Of a stretch of 15,403 nt of DNA, positions 1-7,054 are shown in pieces. The translations under genes were made by a program, and so were the position numbers. The notes under the pieces were generated by a model. It saw only the letters and a program-made list of their open reading frames with translations, searched no databases and was not told the origin of the DNA. Where the stretch lies: positions 1 through 15,403 of the forward strand of contig CAYXOX010000062.1 of assembly GCA_964466745.1 (NCBI GenBank), given 5' to 3'. Within the stretch, counting starts at the first letter, position 1. Each line of letters starts with the position of its first letter. Origin of the DNA: CAYXOX01 sp964466745. Lineage in GTDB: Bacteria; Pseudomonadota; Alphaproteobacteria; Rhodobacterales; Rhodobacteraceae.

Positions 1-173
1 CGCATATCTGGGATATAAGCTCGGTGCAGGCGCTCGACATGGCGATCCTCAAGTTCCGCCGCGACGGTGCCGAGGTGGAGGTGGTGGGGATGAACGAGGC
101 CACCGAAACGCTGGTCGACAAGCTCGCCATCCACGACAAGCCGGGCGCCATGGACGCGCTGACCGGGCACTGA
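1..173 (+). CDS. SulP-type anion transporter, C-terminal STAS domain (partial)
   Basis: Only the last 56 residues are in the window; the frame is open from base 3 to the TGA at 171-173. The visible part begins HIWDISSVQALDMAILKF and continues through VEVVGMNEATETLVDKLAIHD. This is the second half of a STAS domain: a short strand ending in D-x-S-(S/A), a helix, then the VxVVGMNEAS-like strand typical of SulP (sulfate/bicarbonate/dicarboxylate) permeases. In that family the STAS domain hangs off the membrane transporter on the cytoplasmic side and is needed for folding and regulation. The transported ion cannot be told from this piece. The universal stress protein starts 13 bp downstream, so the two are probably co-transcribed; SulP-Usp pairs are common in alphaproteobacteria (recalled, not searched). 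A free-standing STAS protein is possible but less likely. Confidence 0.8.
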   Translation, partial: HIWDISSVQALDMAILKFRRDGAEVEVVGMNEATETLVDKLAIHDKPGAMDALTGH

Positions 174-186
174 GGGAAGACCGACC

Positions 187-1041
187 ATGACAGAGAAGAT
201 CATCGCCCTGGTGGACGGCTCCATCTACTCCGAGAGCGTGTGCCACCATGCCGCCTGGATCGCGCAGCGCACATCCGCGCCGGTGGAGCTGATCCACGTG
301 CTGGGGCGGCGCGAAGCGCCCGAGCACCCGGATCTCTCGGGCGCGATCCGGCTCGGGGCGCGCACGAAGCTGATGGAGGAGCTGGCCGAGCTCGACGCGC
401 AACGGGCCAAGCTCGTCAGCCACAGGGGCCGCGCCATCCTGGAGGACGCGCGCGCCATCGTGGACCAGGACGGCGTGACCGACATCACCACGCGGCTGCG
501 CCATGGCGATATCGTGGAGGCGATCGGCGAGATCGAGGGCCACGCGCGGGTCATCGTCATCGGCAAGCGCGGCGAGGCGGCGGATTTTGCAAAGGGGCAT
601 GTCGGCTCCAACCTCGAACGCATCGTGCGCGCCGCGCACCGCCCGGTGTTCGTCGCCGCACGGGCCTTCAAGGCGATCGAGCGCGTGCTCGTGGCCTATG
701 ATGGCGGCCGTTCGGCGATGAAGGCGGTGGACCATATCGCCCGCAGCCCGCTCTTCGCCGGGCTGGCGGTCACCGTCGTCACCGTCGGCACCGAGACGCC
801 CGAAACCCGCAAGGGCCTTGCGGATGCCGCGGCGCTTCTCAAGGCCGCGGGCATTGAAGCCGAGACCCGCGCCGTGCCCGGTCAGCCCGAAACGGAGCTG
901 GGAAAACTGGTGGAGGAGGAAGGCTTCGGGATGGTCGTCATGGGCGCCTATGGCCACAGCCGCATCCGCACCCTCGTGATCGGATCCACGACGACGGAAA
1001 TGATCCGCTCGTGCAAGGTGCCCGTCTTGCTGATGCGGTGA
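187..1041 (+). CDS. Universal stress protein, tandem UspA domains
   Basis: A 284-residue protein made of two Usp domains, residues about 1-158 and 163-284. Usp domains are cytoplasmic nucleotide-binding alpha/beta folds that respond to stress or energy state. The second half carries a full ATP-binding signature, G253-x2-G256-HSR followed by G266-ST, and the first half a weaker version, G126-KRG129 and later G140-S. The second domain therefore probably binds ATP while the first may be degenerate. The ATG at 187 is preceded by an AGGGAAG-like ribosome-binding site and follows the SulP-type gene by 13 bp, suggesting a shared transcript and possibly control of that transporter. The stop codon overlaps a potential GTG start of the next gene. 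The partner molecule or stress signal is not visible. Confidence 0.93.
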   Translation: MTEKIIALVDGSIYSESVCHHAAWIAQRTSAPVELIHVLGRREAPEHPDLSGAIRLGARTKLMEELAELDAQRAKLVSHRGRAILEDARAIVDQDGVTDITTRLRHGDIVEAIGEIEGHARVIVIGKRGEAADFAKGHVGSNLERIVRAAHRPVFVAARAFKAIERVLVAYDGGRSAMKAVDHIARSPLFAGLAVTVVTVGTETPETRKGLADAAALLKAAGIEAETRAVPGQPETELGKLVEEEGFGMVVMGAYGHSRIRTLVIGSTTTEMIRSCKVPVLLMR

Positions 1042-1046
1042 CCGCC

Positions 1047-1394
1047 ATGGAAGAGCCGAGCGCTGATGAGCTTGCGGCGGCGTTCCTGCCGCGCCTGCAG
1101 GCGGAACTGCGGGGCCTGCGCACCGCCTCGTCGCAGACGGCAGCGGACCGCAGGCCCGTCGAACTCGACCAGCAGAGCGTCGGCCGGCTCAGCCGCATGG
1201 ACGCGATGCAGCAGCAAGCCATGGCGGCGGCACAGGAAACGAGAAGCCTCGGCAGGATCCGCGCCCTCGAGGCGGCCGTGCGGCGGATCGAGGCCGGGGA
1301 GTTCGGCTGGTGCGACGGGTGCGGCGAGTTCATCGGTCTTCGGCGGCTGGGGCTCGACCCGACCGTGATGAGGTGCCGGGGCTGCGCCGGGTGA
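1047..1394 (+). CDS. DksA/TraR-family C4 zinc-finger protein
   Basis: A 115-residue protein with an N-terminal helical part (residues 5-85), predicted coiled-coil-like and rich in Ala, Gln and Arg, and a C-terminal C4 zinc finger: C89-x2-C92 and C110-x2-C113, context WCDGCGEFIGLRRL and MRCRGC. This is the layout of short DksA/TraR-like proteins, which enter the RNA polymerase secondary channel and modulate initiation, often together with ppGpp. The family's acidic coiled-coil tip residues are not clear here, so that activity is inferred. I chose the ATG at 1047 (MEEPSADEL); a GTG at 1038 would overlap the stress-protein stop as GTGA and add three residues, and an ATG at 1011 would overlap by 31 bp. 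The position right behind the Usp gene suggests a small stress-response operon. Confidence 0.85.
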   Translation: MEEPSADELAAAFLPRLQAELRGLRTASSQTAADRRPVELDQQSVGRLSRMDAMQQQAMAAAQETRSLGRIRALEAAVRRIEAGEFGWCDGCGEFIGLRRLGLDPTVMRCRGCAG

Positions 1395-1478
1395 GACAGC
1401 GCTGCACGGGCCTCGATGTTCGGCGGAGCATCGCTCGCAGGCGTTGACCGTCCAGCCTGGTGACGTAAATAAAAAAGC

Positions 1479-1979
1479 ATGTATATGCAGACCGCCGTTC
1501 AGGCCCCGCCCGCCCCCGCCTTCCCGCATCGAGTCGTCGCGACGACCATTGCCGATCTCGGCGCCGTCGTGACGTACGCGCGTGAGAAACTGGCCAGCCA
1601 GGCCCGCGCAGCGTCCGCGGCACTGCTGCTGGTGCTCGCCGGCGGCCTGGCAGCGGAGGAACCCGTGGACCGCTGGGTGCAGGACTGGGTGCCGGCCGTG
1701 CTGCGCATGCCCGCCGATGCCGAATTGCTCAGCGACCGCAGCATCGGCTCGAGTGTCCGCATGTTTTCCATTTCCACCACCGAGGAGGTCGCCCCGCTGC
1801 TCGACGAATGGCAGGAGGCCCTGCGGCTCGACGGCTACGTGATCGACCAGGGCAGCTCCGAGCTGCTGGACGGCTCGGTGGAGTTCTCCGGCCGGGGTAT
1901 CTCCAACGCCAAGATCGTCGAGGCACCGACGACCGCGGACGGTCTCGCGGTGATCCAGTTCGACGCCACGCTGCGGTGA
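1479..1979 (+). CDS. Hypothetical protein with one hydrophobic segment
   Basis: I do not recognise this 166-residue protein. Residues about 44-58 (AASAALLLVLAGGLA) form one hydrophobic stretch preceded by Arg and Lys, so it could be a single membrane anchor or a late signal peptide, with the acidic remainder outside the membrane. The C-terminal part (about 90-166) alternates strands and helices (RMFSIST, TEEVAPLLDEWQEAL, AVIQFDATL) and looks like one small folded domain. The start is uncertain: the ATG at 1479 has no Shine-Dalgarno sequence but lies just after a possible -10 element, while a GTG at 1665 has GGAGGA five bases upstream and would give a 104-residue soluble protein. A 26-bp tandem duplication begins in the last codons and continues past the stop. 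Confidence 0.6.
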   Translation: MYMQTAVQAPPAPAFPHRVVATTIADLGAVVTYAREKLASQARAASAALLLVLAGGLAAEEPVDRWVQDWVPAVLRMPADAELLSDRSIGSSVRMFSISTTEEVAPLLDEWQEALRLDGYVIDQGSSELLDGSVEFSGRGISNAKIVEAPTTADGLAVIQFDATLR

Positions 1980-2002
1980 TCCAGTTCGACGCCACGCTGC
2001 GG
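1951..2002 (+). repeat. Perfect 26-bp tandem duplication across a stop codon
   Basis: Bases 1951-1976 and 1977-2002 are identical, each starting TGATCCAGTTCG and ending CACGCTGCGG, and a third TGAT follows. The first copy encodes the last residues (IQFDATLR) of the hypothetical protein. The TGA stop is the first triplet of the second copy, so the duplication leaves the protein unchanged and places a silent copy of its 3' end behind it. It looks like a recent slippage or unequal-recombination event. Confidence 0.95.
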
Positions 2003-2092
2003 TGATGCCGGCGCCCCGGCCACGCCCCGCTTCTGCCCTCGGGGCGGCATGAACGGCGTCGAGGCCGGCCCGGCGCCGGGCAGGCCGCTCCG

Positions 2093-2716
2093 ATGATCGA
2101 CGCGGCCCTCCTGCCGCTGCAGCGCCGGGTCCTGGCACCCGTGGCACGCATCCTTGCCGCGCGGGGCGTGACGGCCGACCAACTCACCATCTCGGGTTTC
2201 CTCGTCGGGATACTCGCCATTCCCGCCCTCGCCTTTGGCGCCTACGGGCTCGCGCTCGCGCTGATCCTGGCCAACCGGGTTTTCGACGGGCTGGACGGCG
2301 CCGTCGCGCGCCTCACCGCACCCACCGACCGAGGCGCCTTCCTCGACATCGCGCTCGATTTCGTGTTCTACGCGCTCGTTCCGGTGGGCTTCGCACTTGC
2401 CGATCCCGAGCGCAACGCCCTGCCGGCCGCGGTGCTGATCGCGGCGTTCGTGGGCACGGGCTCGTCCTTTCTCGCCTTCGCCACGCTCGCCGCAAAGCGC
2501 GGGCTGAAGGCGGAGCGTCGCCCCGGCAAGGGGCTCTACTACCTCGGCGGGCTCACCGAAGGGGCCGAGACCATCGCGCTCTTCGTGGCCATGTGTCTGC
2601 TGCCACAGCTCTTCGCATGGCTCGCCTACGGCTTTGCGCTGGCCTGCGCGCTCACGACGCTCGCACGTTGGCGCCAGGGCTGGGAGATGCTGGCGCCCGG
2701 AGAGAGCGAACGCTGA
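2093..2716 (+). CDS. CDP-alcohol phosphatidyltransferase family membrane enzyme
   Basis: A 207-residue integral membrane protein with about six hydrophobic segments. It has the family signature D65-x2-D68-G69-x2-A72-R73 ... G81-x3-D85-x3-D89 (context NRVFDGLDGAVARL and DRGAFLDIALDF), whose four aspartates bind the two metal ions that activate the CDP-linked donor. Such enzymes transfer a phosphatidyl or related group from a CDP-alcohol to a second alcohol in phospholipid synthesis. The spacing between the Arg and the Gly is seven residues rather than the usual eight or nine, so it is probably not a standard PgsA or PssA; the acceptor is unknown. The ATG at 2093 has only a weak ribosome-binding site. 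It lies 114 bp behind the hypothetical gene and ends convergent with the aldo/keto reductase gene. Confidence 0.88.
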   Translation: MIDAALLPLQRRVLAPVARILAARGVTADQLTISGFLVGILAIPALAFGAYGLALALILANRVFDGLDGAVARLTAPTDRGAFLDIALDFVFYALVPVGFALADPERNALPAAVLIAAFVGTGSSFLAFATLAAKRGLKAERRPGKGLYYLGGLTEGAETIALFVAMCLLPQLFAWLAYGFALACALTTLARWRQGWEMLAPGESER

Positions 2717-2891
2717 GCCGCGCGCTCCCGCCCCGACAACCTGTTGGGAAGGAGTTGCACGGCCCAGAACGAGCCTCGCCCAAGGCCCCGCCGGGTGAGC
2801 GGAACGGGCGCCACTTTCGGCGTGGACCTTACGAATTGCGGGCGACCCGCACCGGCCTCGCGATGCGCCGCCCGGGGCGGCCGCGGCCCCA

Positions 2892-2911
2892 CGCGCCCGG
2901 CGGGGGGCGCG
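2892..2911. terminator. Possible G+C-only hairpin between convergent genes
   Basis: CGCGCCC at 2892-2898 pairs perfectly with GGGCGCG at 2905-2911 around a six-base loop, 14 bp beyond the aldo/keto reductase stop codon. It lies between two converging genes, where a terminator is expected, but there is no T-tract on either strand. The remainder of 2717-2924 holds no gene; a second weak stem (2732-2738 with 2742-2748) is also present. Confidence 0.3.
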
Positions 2912-2924
2912 GGAGCGGGCGGTG

Positions 2925-3917
2925 TCACCAGCGCTGGTGGACGTGCGGCTTGATCATCGTCTCGTAGATCTCCGAGACCGCCTCCATCACCTCGGGCGCG
3001 AGCGGTCCGAGCTCGCCCGCGGCGGTGTTCGCGCGGGCCTGCTCGGGCGTACGCGCACCGGGGATCACCACGCTCACGGCCTCGTCCTCGAGGATCCAGC
3101 GCAGCGCCATCTGCGCCATGCTCGCTCCCTCCGGCACCAGCACGCGCAGCTTCTCGACGGCCTCGAGGGCCAGCTCGTAGGGAACGCCGGCAAAGGTTTC
3201 TCCCACGTCGAAGGCTTCGCCATGGCGATTGAAGTTGCGGTGATCGTCGGCGGCGAAGGTGCTTTGCGCGGTCATCTTGCCCGACAGCAGCCCGCTGGCC
3301 AGCGGCACGCGAGCGATGACGGCGATGCCCTTCTCGCGGGCGTCCCTGAAGAAGCGGTCGCGCGGCCTTTGCCGGAACATGTTGTAGATGATCTGGACGG
3401 ATACGATGTTGGGATACTCGATCGCCTTGATCGCCTCCTCGACCTTCTCGACCGACACGCCGAGAAACCGGATCTTGCCCTTTTCGGCCAGCCGCTCGAG
3501 CTGTGCGAAGAGCTCGGGACGGTAGTAGACATCCGTGGGCGGACAGTGGAGCTGGAGAAGATCGATCGTGTCCACGCCGAGGTTGGCGAGGCTGCGATCG
3601 ACGAAGCCCTCGATGGCCTCGAAGGTGTAGGCCTCCGTGACATGGGGATCGAGCCGCCGGCCCGCCTTGGTGGCCACGAGGGGACGCTCCCCCGGGCGGC
3701 CGGCAAGAACATCCCGGACGATGCGCTCGGACCGACCGTCGCCGTAGACATCCGCGGTATCGATGAAGGTGACACCCGCGTCCAGCGCGGCGGCCAGGGT
3801 GTTCTTCGCCTCGGCCTCGGAGACATCCCCCCAGGAACCGCCGATCGCCCAGGCCCCGAAGCCGATCGGCGAAACACTCCAGCCGGTTCGGCCAAACTCT
3901 CTTTGCGGCAGCCCCAT
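2925..3917 (-). CDS. Aldo/keto reductase
   Basis: A 330-residue cytoplasmic NADPH-dependent oxidoreductase of the (beta/alpha)8 aldo/keto reductase family. The full catalytic tetrad is visible: D53 and Y58 in FIDTADVYGDG, K84 in VATKAG and H124 in LLQLHCP. The N-terminal MGLPQREFGRTGWSVSPIG is the usual first hairpin of the general-aldehyde/oxidoreductase branch, and ASMAQMALRWIL and SVVIPGARTPEQ are the usual C-terminal cofactor-binding parts. The ATG at 3917 follows GGAGGAG at a good distance; an upstream in-frame extension to 3995 is low-complexity Arg-rich sequence and was left out. The gene is divergent from the YHS-domain gene and convergent with the phosphatidyltransferase gene. The substrate is unknown, and membership of the catabolic locus beginning 0.9 kb away is possible but not shown. 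Confidence 0.93.
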   Translation of the reverse strand: MGLPQREFGRTGWSVSPIGFGAWAIGGSWGDVSEAEAKNTLAAALDAGVTFIDTADVYGDGRSERIVRDVLAGRPGERPLVATKAGRRLDPHVTEAYTFEAIEGFVDRSLANLGVDTIDLLQLHCPPTDVYYRPELFAQLERLAEKGKIRFLGVSVEKVEEAIKAIEYPNIVSVQIIYNMFRQRPRDRFFRDAREKGIAVIARVPLASGLLSGKMTAQSTFAADDHRNFNRHGEAFDVGETFAGVPYELALEAVEKLRVLVPEGASMAQMALRWILEDEAVSVVIPGARTPEQARANTAAGELGPLAPEVMEAVSEIYETMIKPHVHQRW

Positions 3918-4242
3918 GATGCTCTCCTCCGATGCTTGTCGCGCGCGATCGGCACGCTTTACCTCGCCGGGCCGGCGATGTCGAACGGCTCGCACCGGAG
4001 CCGGGCGCGCGGCAGCGAAGCCTTGCGCCGCCTGCCCGGGCCCCCAGCCCGGGGCCGCACTTCCGGCGGCCGGGCTTCAGGCGGCGCCGGGCTCCGCGCC
4101 GTGATGCGCAGCGGTGTAACAATTCTCACGCCGGGGCGCCTCAGCTCTCACATCGCGGCGACAAGTCTTTCGCGGGTCTAGCCAGTTTCGAGACCGGGCT
4201 GCATGTAATTGACGCATCGCCCCGAACCGAACGGAAACCACC
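3918..4242. other. Intergenic region between divergent genes
   Basis: This 325-bp spacer separates the aldo/keto reductase gene (leftwards) from the YHS gene (rightwards) and should hold both promoters, but I see no convincing -35/-10 pair. It contains the reductase ribosome-binding site (GGAGGAG on the - strand just above 3917) and a hairpin with a perfect seven-base stem, CCCGGGC at 4035-4041 and GCCCGGG at 4047-4053. Open frames through it are Arg- and Pro-rich and look non-coding. Confidence 0.6.
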
Positions 4243-4689
4243 ATGCTCAATCGTCGCTCCCTGCTTGCCGCGCCAGCGCTCTTGCTGCTGCCTCGTGTGG
4301 CCTCCGCCGCTACCCCGCCGATCTACGCCGAGAACGGCATCGCCATCGATGGCACCGATCCCACCGGATACTTCACCGACGGCGCCCCGGTGACCGGAGA
4401 TCCCGAGATCGCGCTCGACTGGAACGGCGCCACCTGGCGCTTCGCCAGCGCGGAAGCGCGCGCCATGTTCGAAGCGGATCCGGGCCGCTACGCCCCGCGT
4501 TTCGGCGGGTACTGCGCCTGGGCGGTGGCCGAGGGCTACACCGCGTCCACCACGCCCGAGGCATGGAAGATCGTCGACGACAGGCTCTATCTCAACTTCT
4601 CGCGCCGCATCCAGCGCCGCTGGGAACAGGACATTCCCGGCAATATCCTGCGCGCCGAGGCCAACTGGCCGGCTGTTCTCGACGCTTAG
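4243..4689 (+). CDS. Exported YHS-domain protein
   Basis: A 148-residue protein with an N-terminal signal: NRRSLLAA resembles a twin-arginine motif, a hydrophobic stretch follows, and ASA-A at residues 20-23 is a plausible cleavage site. The mature part starts with AENGIAIDGTDPTGYFTDG and continues to FGGYCAWAVAEGY, the pattern of YHS-domain proteins, in which a Tyr/Phe-rich strand is followed by a conserved Cys. That cysteine is C91, encoded by TGC; relatives annotated as YHS (seleno)proteins carry selenocysteine here, so this is the cysteine form. Some YHS domains bind metal, but the function of the periplasmic single-domain type is not established. The ATG at 4243 has only a weak ribosome-binding site. 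The stop is followed within 11 bases by a G+C hairpin. Confidence 0.87.
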   Translation: MLNRRSLLAAPALLLLPRVASAATPPIYAENGIAIDGTDPTGYFTDGAPVTGDPEIALDWNGATWRFASAEARAMFEADPGRYAPRFGGYCAWAVAEGYTASTTPEAWKIVDDRLYLNFSRRIQRRWEQDIPGNILRAEANWPAVLDA

Positions 4690-4699
4690 GGCAAAGGGG

Positions 4700-4721
4700 C
4701 CGCCCGCGCCGAACCGGGCGG
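4700..4721 (+). terminator. Hairpin after the YHS gene
   Basis: CCGCCCG at 4700-4706 pairs perfectly with CGGGCGG at 4715-4721, with an eight-base loop, beginning 11 bases after the YHS stop. It is well placed for a terminator, but no T-run follows, so a Rho-dependent or partial stop is as likely. Confidence 0.35.
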
Positions 4722-4776
4722 TCTGCGCTCGCCCCCGGCGCCGCCGGCGGCCGGGAGCGGACGACATCGCCAAGAG

Positions 4777-4797
4777 CGCCGCGCCGGCAGCGCGGCG
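4777..4797. terminator. Hairpin between convergent YHS and AraD1-type genes
   Basis: CGCCGCGC at 4777-4784 and GCGCGGCG at 4790-4797 form a perfect eight-base stem with a five-base loop, and flanking GAGCG/CGCTC could extend it. It lies midway between two genes that converge and could stop transcription from either side; there is no T-tract. Confidence 0.3.
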
Positions 4798-4851
4798 GCA
4801 CGCTCACGGCGGGCAACACGTGCGGCACGCCGGCGCGTGGGGAACGGCACT

Positions 4852-5841
4852 TCAGAGCGTGACCACGTCGAAGGTGGGGATCTTCTGCGTCTTCACGGTG
4901 TTGCGAAGCGGGCGCCCCAGCTGGGGGCAGTCGATTTCCATCACGTCGTTGTCCTGCAGGACTATTCCGTCGGCGAAACTGAGGGTCGCCGTGCCGAATA
5001 CATGGACGTGGACCTGCCCCGGCTGGCGAAACAGCTGGTACTTGAAGTGATGGTGTTCGAGGTTCGACAGCGAATGGGTCATGTTGTCTTCGCCTGAGAG
5101 GAAGGGCTTCTCCCACAGAACCCGGTCCTCTCGGTAGATCCGGCTCATGCCGCGCACGTCTGCCGGAAGCTCCCCGAGCATCAGCTCGGGACCGAGGCCG
5201 CAGACCCGGAGCTTCGAATGCGCGAGGTAGAGGTAGTTCTGCCTTTCCATCACGTGATCGGACAACTCGTTGGCCAGGGCGTAGCCGAGACGATAGGGTT
5301 GCCCGTCGGGCCCGATCATGTACACGGCCGCGATTTCCGGTTCTTCCCCCATGTCGTCGGCCCAATGCGGGCTTTCCATGGTCTGGCCGCACGCGCGCAG
5401 GATCGATCCGTCGCCTTTCCAGAACCATTCGGGCTGAACGCCGACAGACCCGGCGGGCGGCTTTCCACCTTCCAGCCCCATCCTGAAGATCTTCATCGAG
5501 TCCGAAAGCTCGTCCACGTTGCCGGAGAGCTTCGCGTGCATCTCGTCGCGGACATCCGCACTGCCGGTATGCGTCAGGCCGGTGCCGGTGACGACCACGT
5601 GCCGCGGGTCGGGCAGATCGATCGGCGGCAGCAGGCGGCCCTGCGCCGCAACCTCTTCGTAGGAGACCGCTCCGGCAAAGCCATGGGCCTCGACCGTCTC
5701 GGCCAGCTTGGTGCGCCCGGCAATGGCAGCTGCGGCGAGCTCGGCAACGGTGCCGGCGCCCTTCACGATCTGGAGCTGGTTGCCATCGACGCGCCCGACG
5801 GCGCGCGCTCCGGCCTCGGTGGTGAATTGGACAAGGTTCAT
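4852..5841 (-). CDS. araD1: AraD1/GguC-type fumarylacetoacetase-fold enzyme
   Basis: A 329-residue cytoplasmic enzyme of the fumarylacetoacetate-hydrolase fold, closest in memory to the AraD1/GguC group of sugar-acid catabolic loci. Typical pieces are VTGTGLTHTGSA (84-95), the metal-ligand pair E167 and E169 in EEPEIAAVYMI, the third ligand E192 in LGYALANELSDHVME, and K210 in HSKLRVCGLGPEL. Members act on 2-keto-3-deoxy or 2,4-diketo sugar acids as dehydratases or C-C hydrolases; which applies here cannot be read from sequence. The ATG at 5841 follows AAGGCAGGA. It is the last gene of the leftward gntR-pdxA-like-araD1 run, 154 bp behind the PdxA-like gene. The chemistry fits use of the product of the enolase-superfamily dehydratase encoded in the divergent operon. 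Confidence 0.85.
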   Translation of the reverse strand: MNLVQFTTEAGARAVGRVDGNQLQIVKGAGTVAELAAAAIAGRTKLAETVEAHGFAGAVSYEEVAAQGRLLPPIDLPDPRHVVVTGTGLTHTGSADVRDEMHAKLSGNVDELSDSMKIFRMGLEGGKPPAGSVGVQPEWFWKGDGSILRACGQTMESPHWADDMGEEPEIAAVYMIGPDGQPYRLGYALANELSDHVMERQNYLYLAHSKLRVCGLGPELMLGELPADVRGMSRIYREDRVLWEKPFLSGEDNMTHSLSNLEHHHFKYQLFRQPGQVHVHVFGTATLSFADGIVLQDNDVMEIDCPQLGRPLRNTVKTQKIPTFDVVTL

Positions 5842-5995
5842 CTGGCGTCCTGCCTTCTGTGGTCTTCAAGCTCTTCCGGTCGCGGCACCGCCCACGCTCG
5901 AAGCATCGCGCCACGACCCTTTCCCGCGAGGCTGCGAGCGGGCCGCCTCGCGATCGATGCGTGCCCTGCGCAGCGGGGCGCTCGGGCCGGGGACA

Positions 5996-7054
5996 TCACT
6001 CGATGCGCCCGGCAACGGCAACGCCCTCGGTCGCATGGCGGTTGCTCGCCATGTTCAGACACATTGTAAAGGCGTTGTGCGTCGGCACGAGGTTCGCCGC
6101 GTTGGTGCCGGCGATGTCGTAGGCGGTGCCGTGGGCCGGCGTGGTGATCGGGACGGGCAGGCCGGCCAGAACCGAAACGCCGCGCTCGAAACCCAGCAGC
6201 TTGATCGCGATCTGCCCCTGGTCGTGATACATCGTCACGACAGCGTCGAACTCGCCATCGCGCACCTTGAGCCACACCGTATCCGCCGGAAGCGGGCCGA
6301 AACAGTTCACCTGGCTCTTGCGCGCGATCTCGATGGCGGGGCGGATGACGCGCTCTTCCTCGTCGCCCATCAGCCCGCCATCCCCGGCGTGCGGGTTGTA
6401 GGCGGCGACCACGATCCGGGGATACTCGTAGCCCGCCGATCGGAGCGTTGCATGGGCAAGCAGGATACTCCTGCTGATCCGCTCGACGGTGAGCAGGGCC
6501 GGCACTTCGCTCATCGCGACATGGCTCGTCACCCTGCCGTTCCACATGCCATTGGCGACGTTGAACTCGCTCACCGGGGTTTCGATCCCGAAGAAGGCGC
6601 GCGCGTATCCCATCTCGTCGGCGTAGGGATTGCCGGCGAGATGCATGGACTGCTTGTTGAAGGGCATGAAGACGATGCCCTGCGCGATACCGTCGCGCGC
6701 CAGCTCCAGCGAACGGTGGAGCGCCTGCAGCGAGGAGTCCCCGCCTTCGCGTGACGCCGTCCCGAGCGGCACCGCGTCGATCCCGTCTATCGCGAGGTCG
6801 ATGTGCAGTATCTCGTCGCCGCGGAACTCCACCGGCACGTCCGGCGGCACGTGGCGCACCCCTTCGACGTTCAGTCCAGCCTGCTGCTCGCCGCGCGCGA
6901 AGATCCGCGGGTCCCCGATCACCACGATCCTGGCGGTGGAGCGAACATCCTCTTGCGACAGGAGTTTCGCGAGCAGCTCCGGGCCGATGCCTGCCGGATC
7001 GCCTTGCAGAAGGGCAAGCGTCCGGCCGTCTTGATCCGAGTAGGCCGCGTTCAT
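5996..7054 (-). CDS. PdxA-like NAD-dependent dehydrogenase (copy 1)
   Basis: A 352-residue member of the PdxA family (4-hydroxythreonine-4-phosphate dehydrogenase fold), which oxidises a beta-hydroxy acid with NAD and usually decarboxylates it. GDPAGIGPE (18-26) and the three metal-binding histidines H178 (VTSH), H222 (NPHAG) and H277 (MYHDQG) are intact, as is the active-site lysine K285. The substrate-binding positions differ from E. coli PdxA (numbering recalled): His136-Thr137 become E147-M148, Asn283 becomes S294 and Arg292 becomes I303. Vitamin B6 synthesis is therefore unlikely, and a non-phosphorylated catabolic substrate is inferred. The ATG overlaps the gntR stop as ATGA, implying translational coupling. 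It resembles the second copy at 11122-12138, sharing a 24-residue identical run at 270-293. Confidence 0.9.
   Translation of the reverse strand: MNAAYSDQDGRTLALLQGDPAGIGPELLAKLLSQEDVRSTARIVVIGDPRIFARGEQQAGLNVEGVRHVPPDVPVEFRGDEILHIDLAIDGIDAVPLGTASREGGDSSLQALHRSLELARDGIAQGIVFMPFNKQSMHLAGNPYADEMGYARAFFGIETPVSEFNVANGMWNGRVTSHVAMSEVPALLTVERISRSILLAHATLRSAGYEYPRIVVAAYNPHAGDGGLMGDEEERVIRPAIEIARKSQVNCFGPLPADTVWLKVRDGEFDAVVTMYHDQGQIAIKLLGFERGVSVLAGLPVPITTPAHGTAYDIAGTNAANLVPTHNAFTMCLNMASNRHATEGVAVAGRIE

Noticed and set aside
2732..2748. Stem CCCGACA/TGTTGGG after the phosphatidyltransferase gene as a terminator
   Set aside because: Seven pairs include a G-T wobble, and no T-run follows on either strand.
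2626..4122. Long overlapping frames on both strands across the aldo/keto reductase
   Set aside because: The reductase frame contains the full catalytic tetrad; the others are low-complexity shadows.
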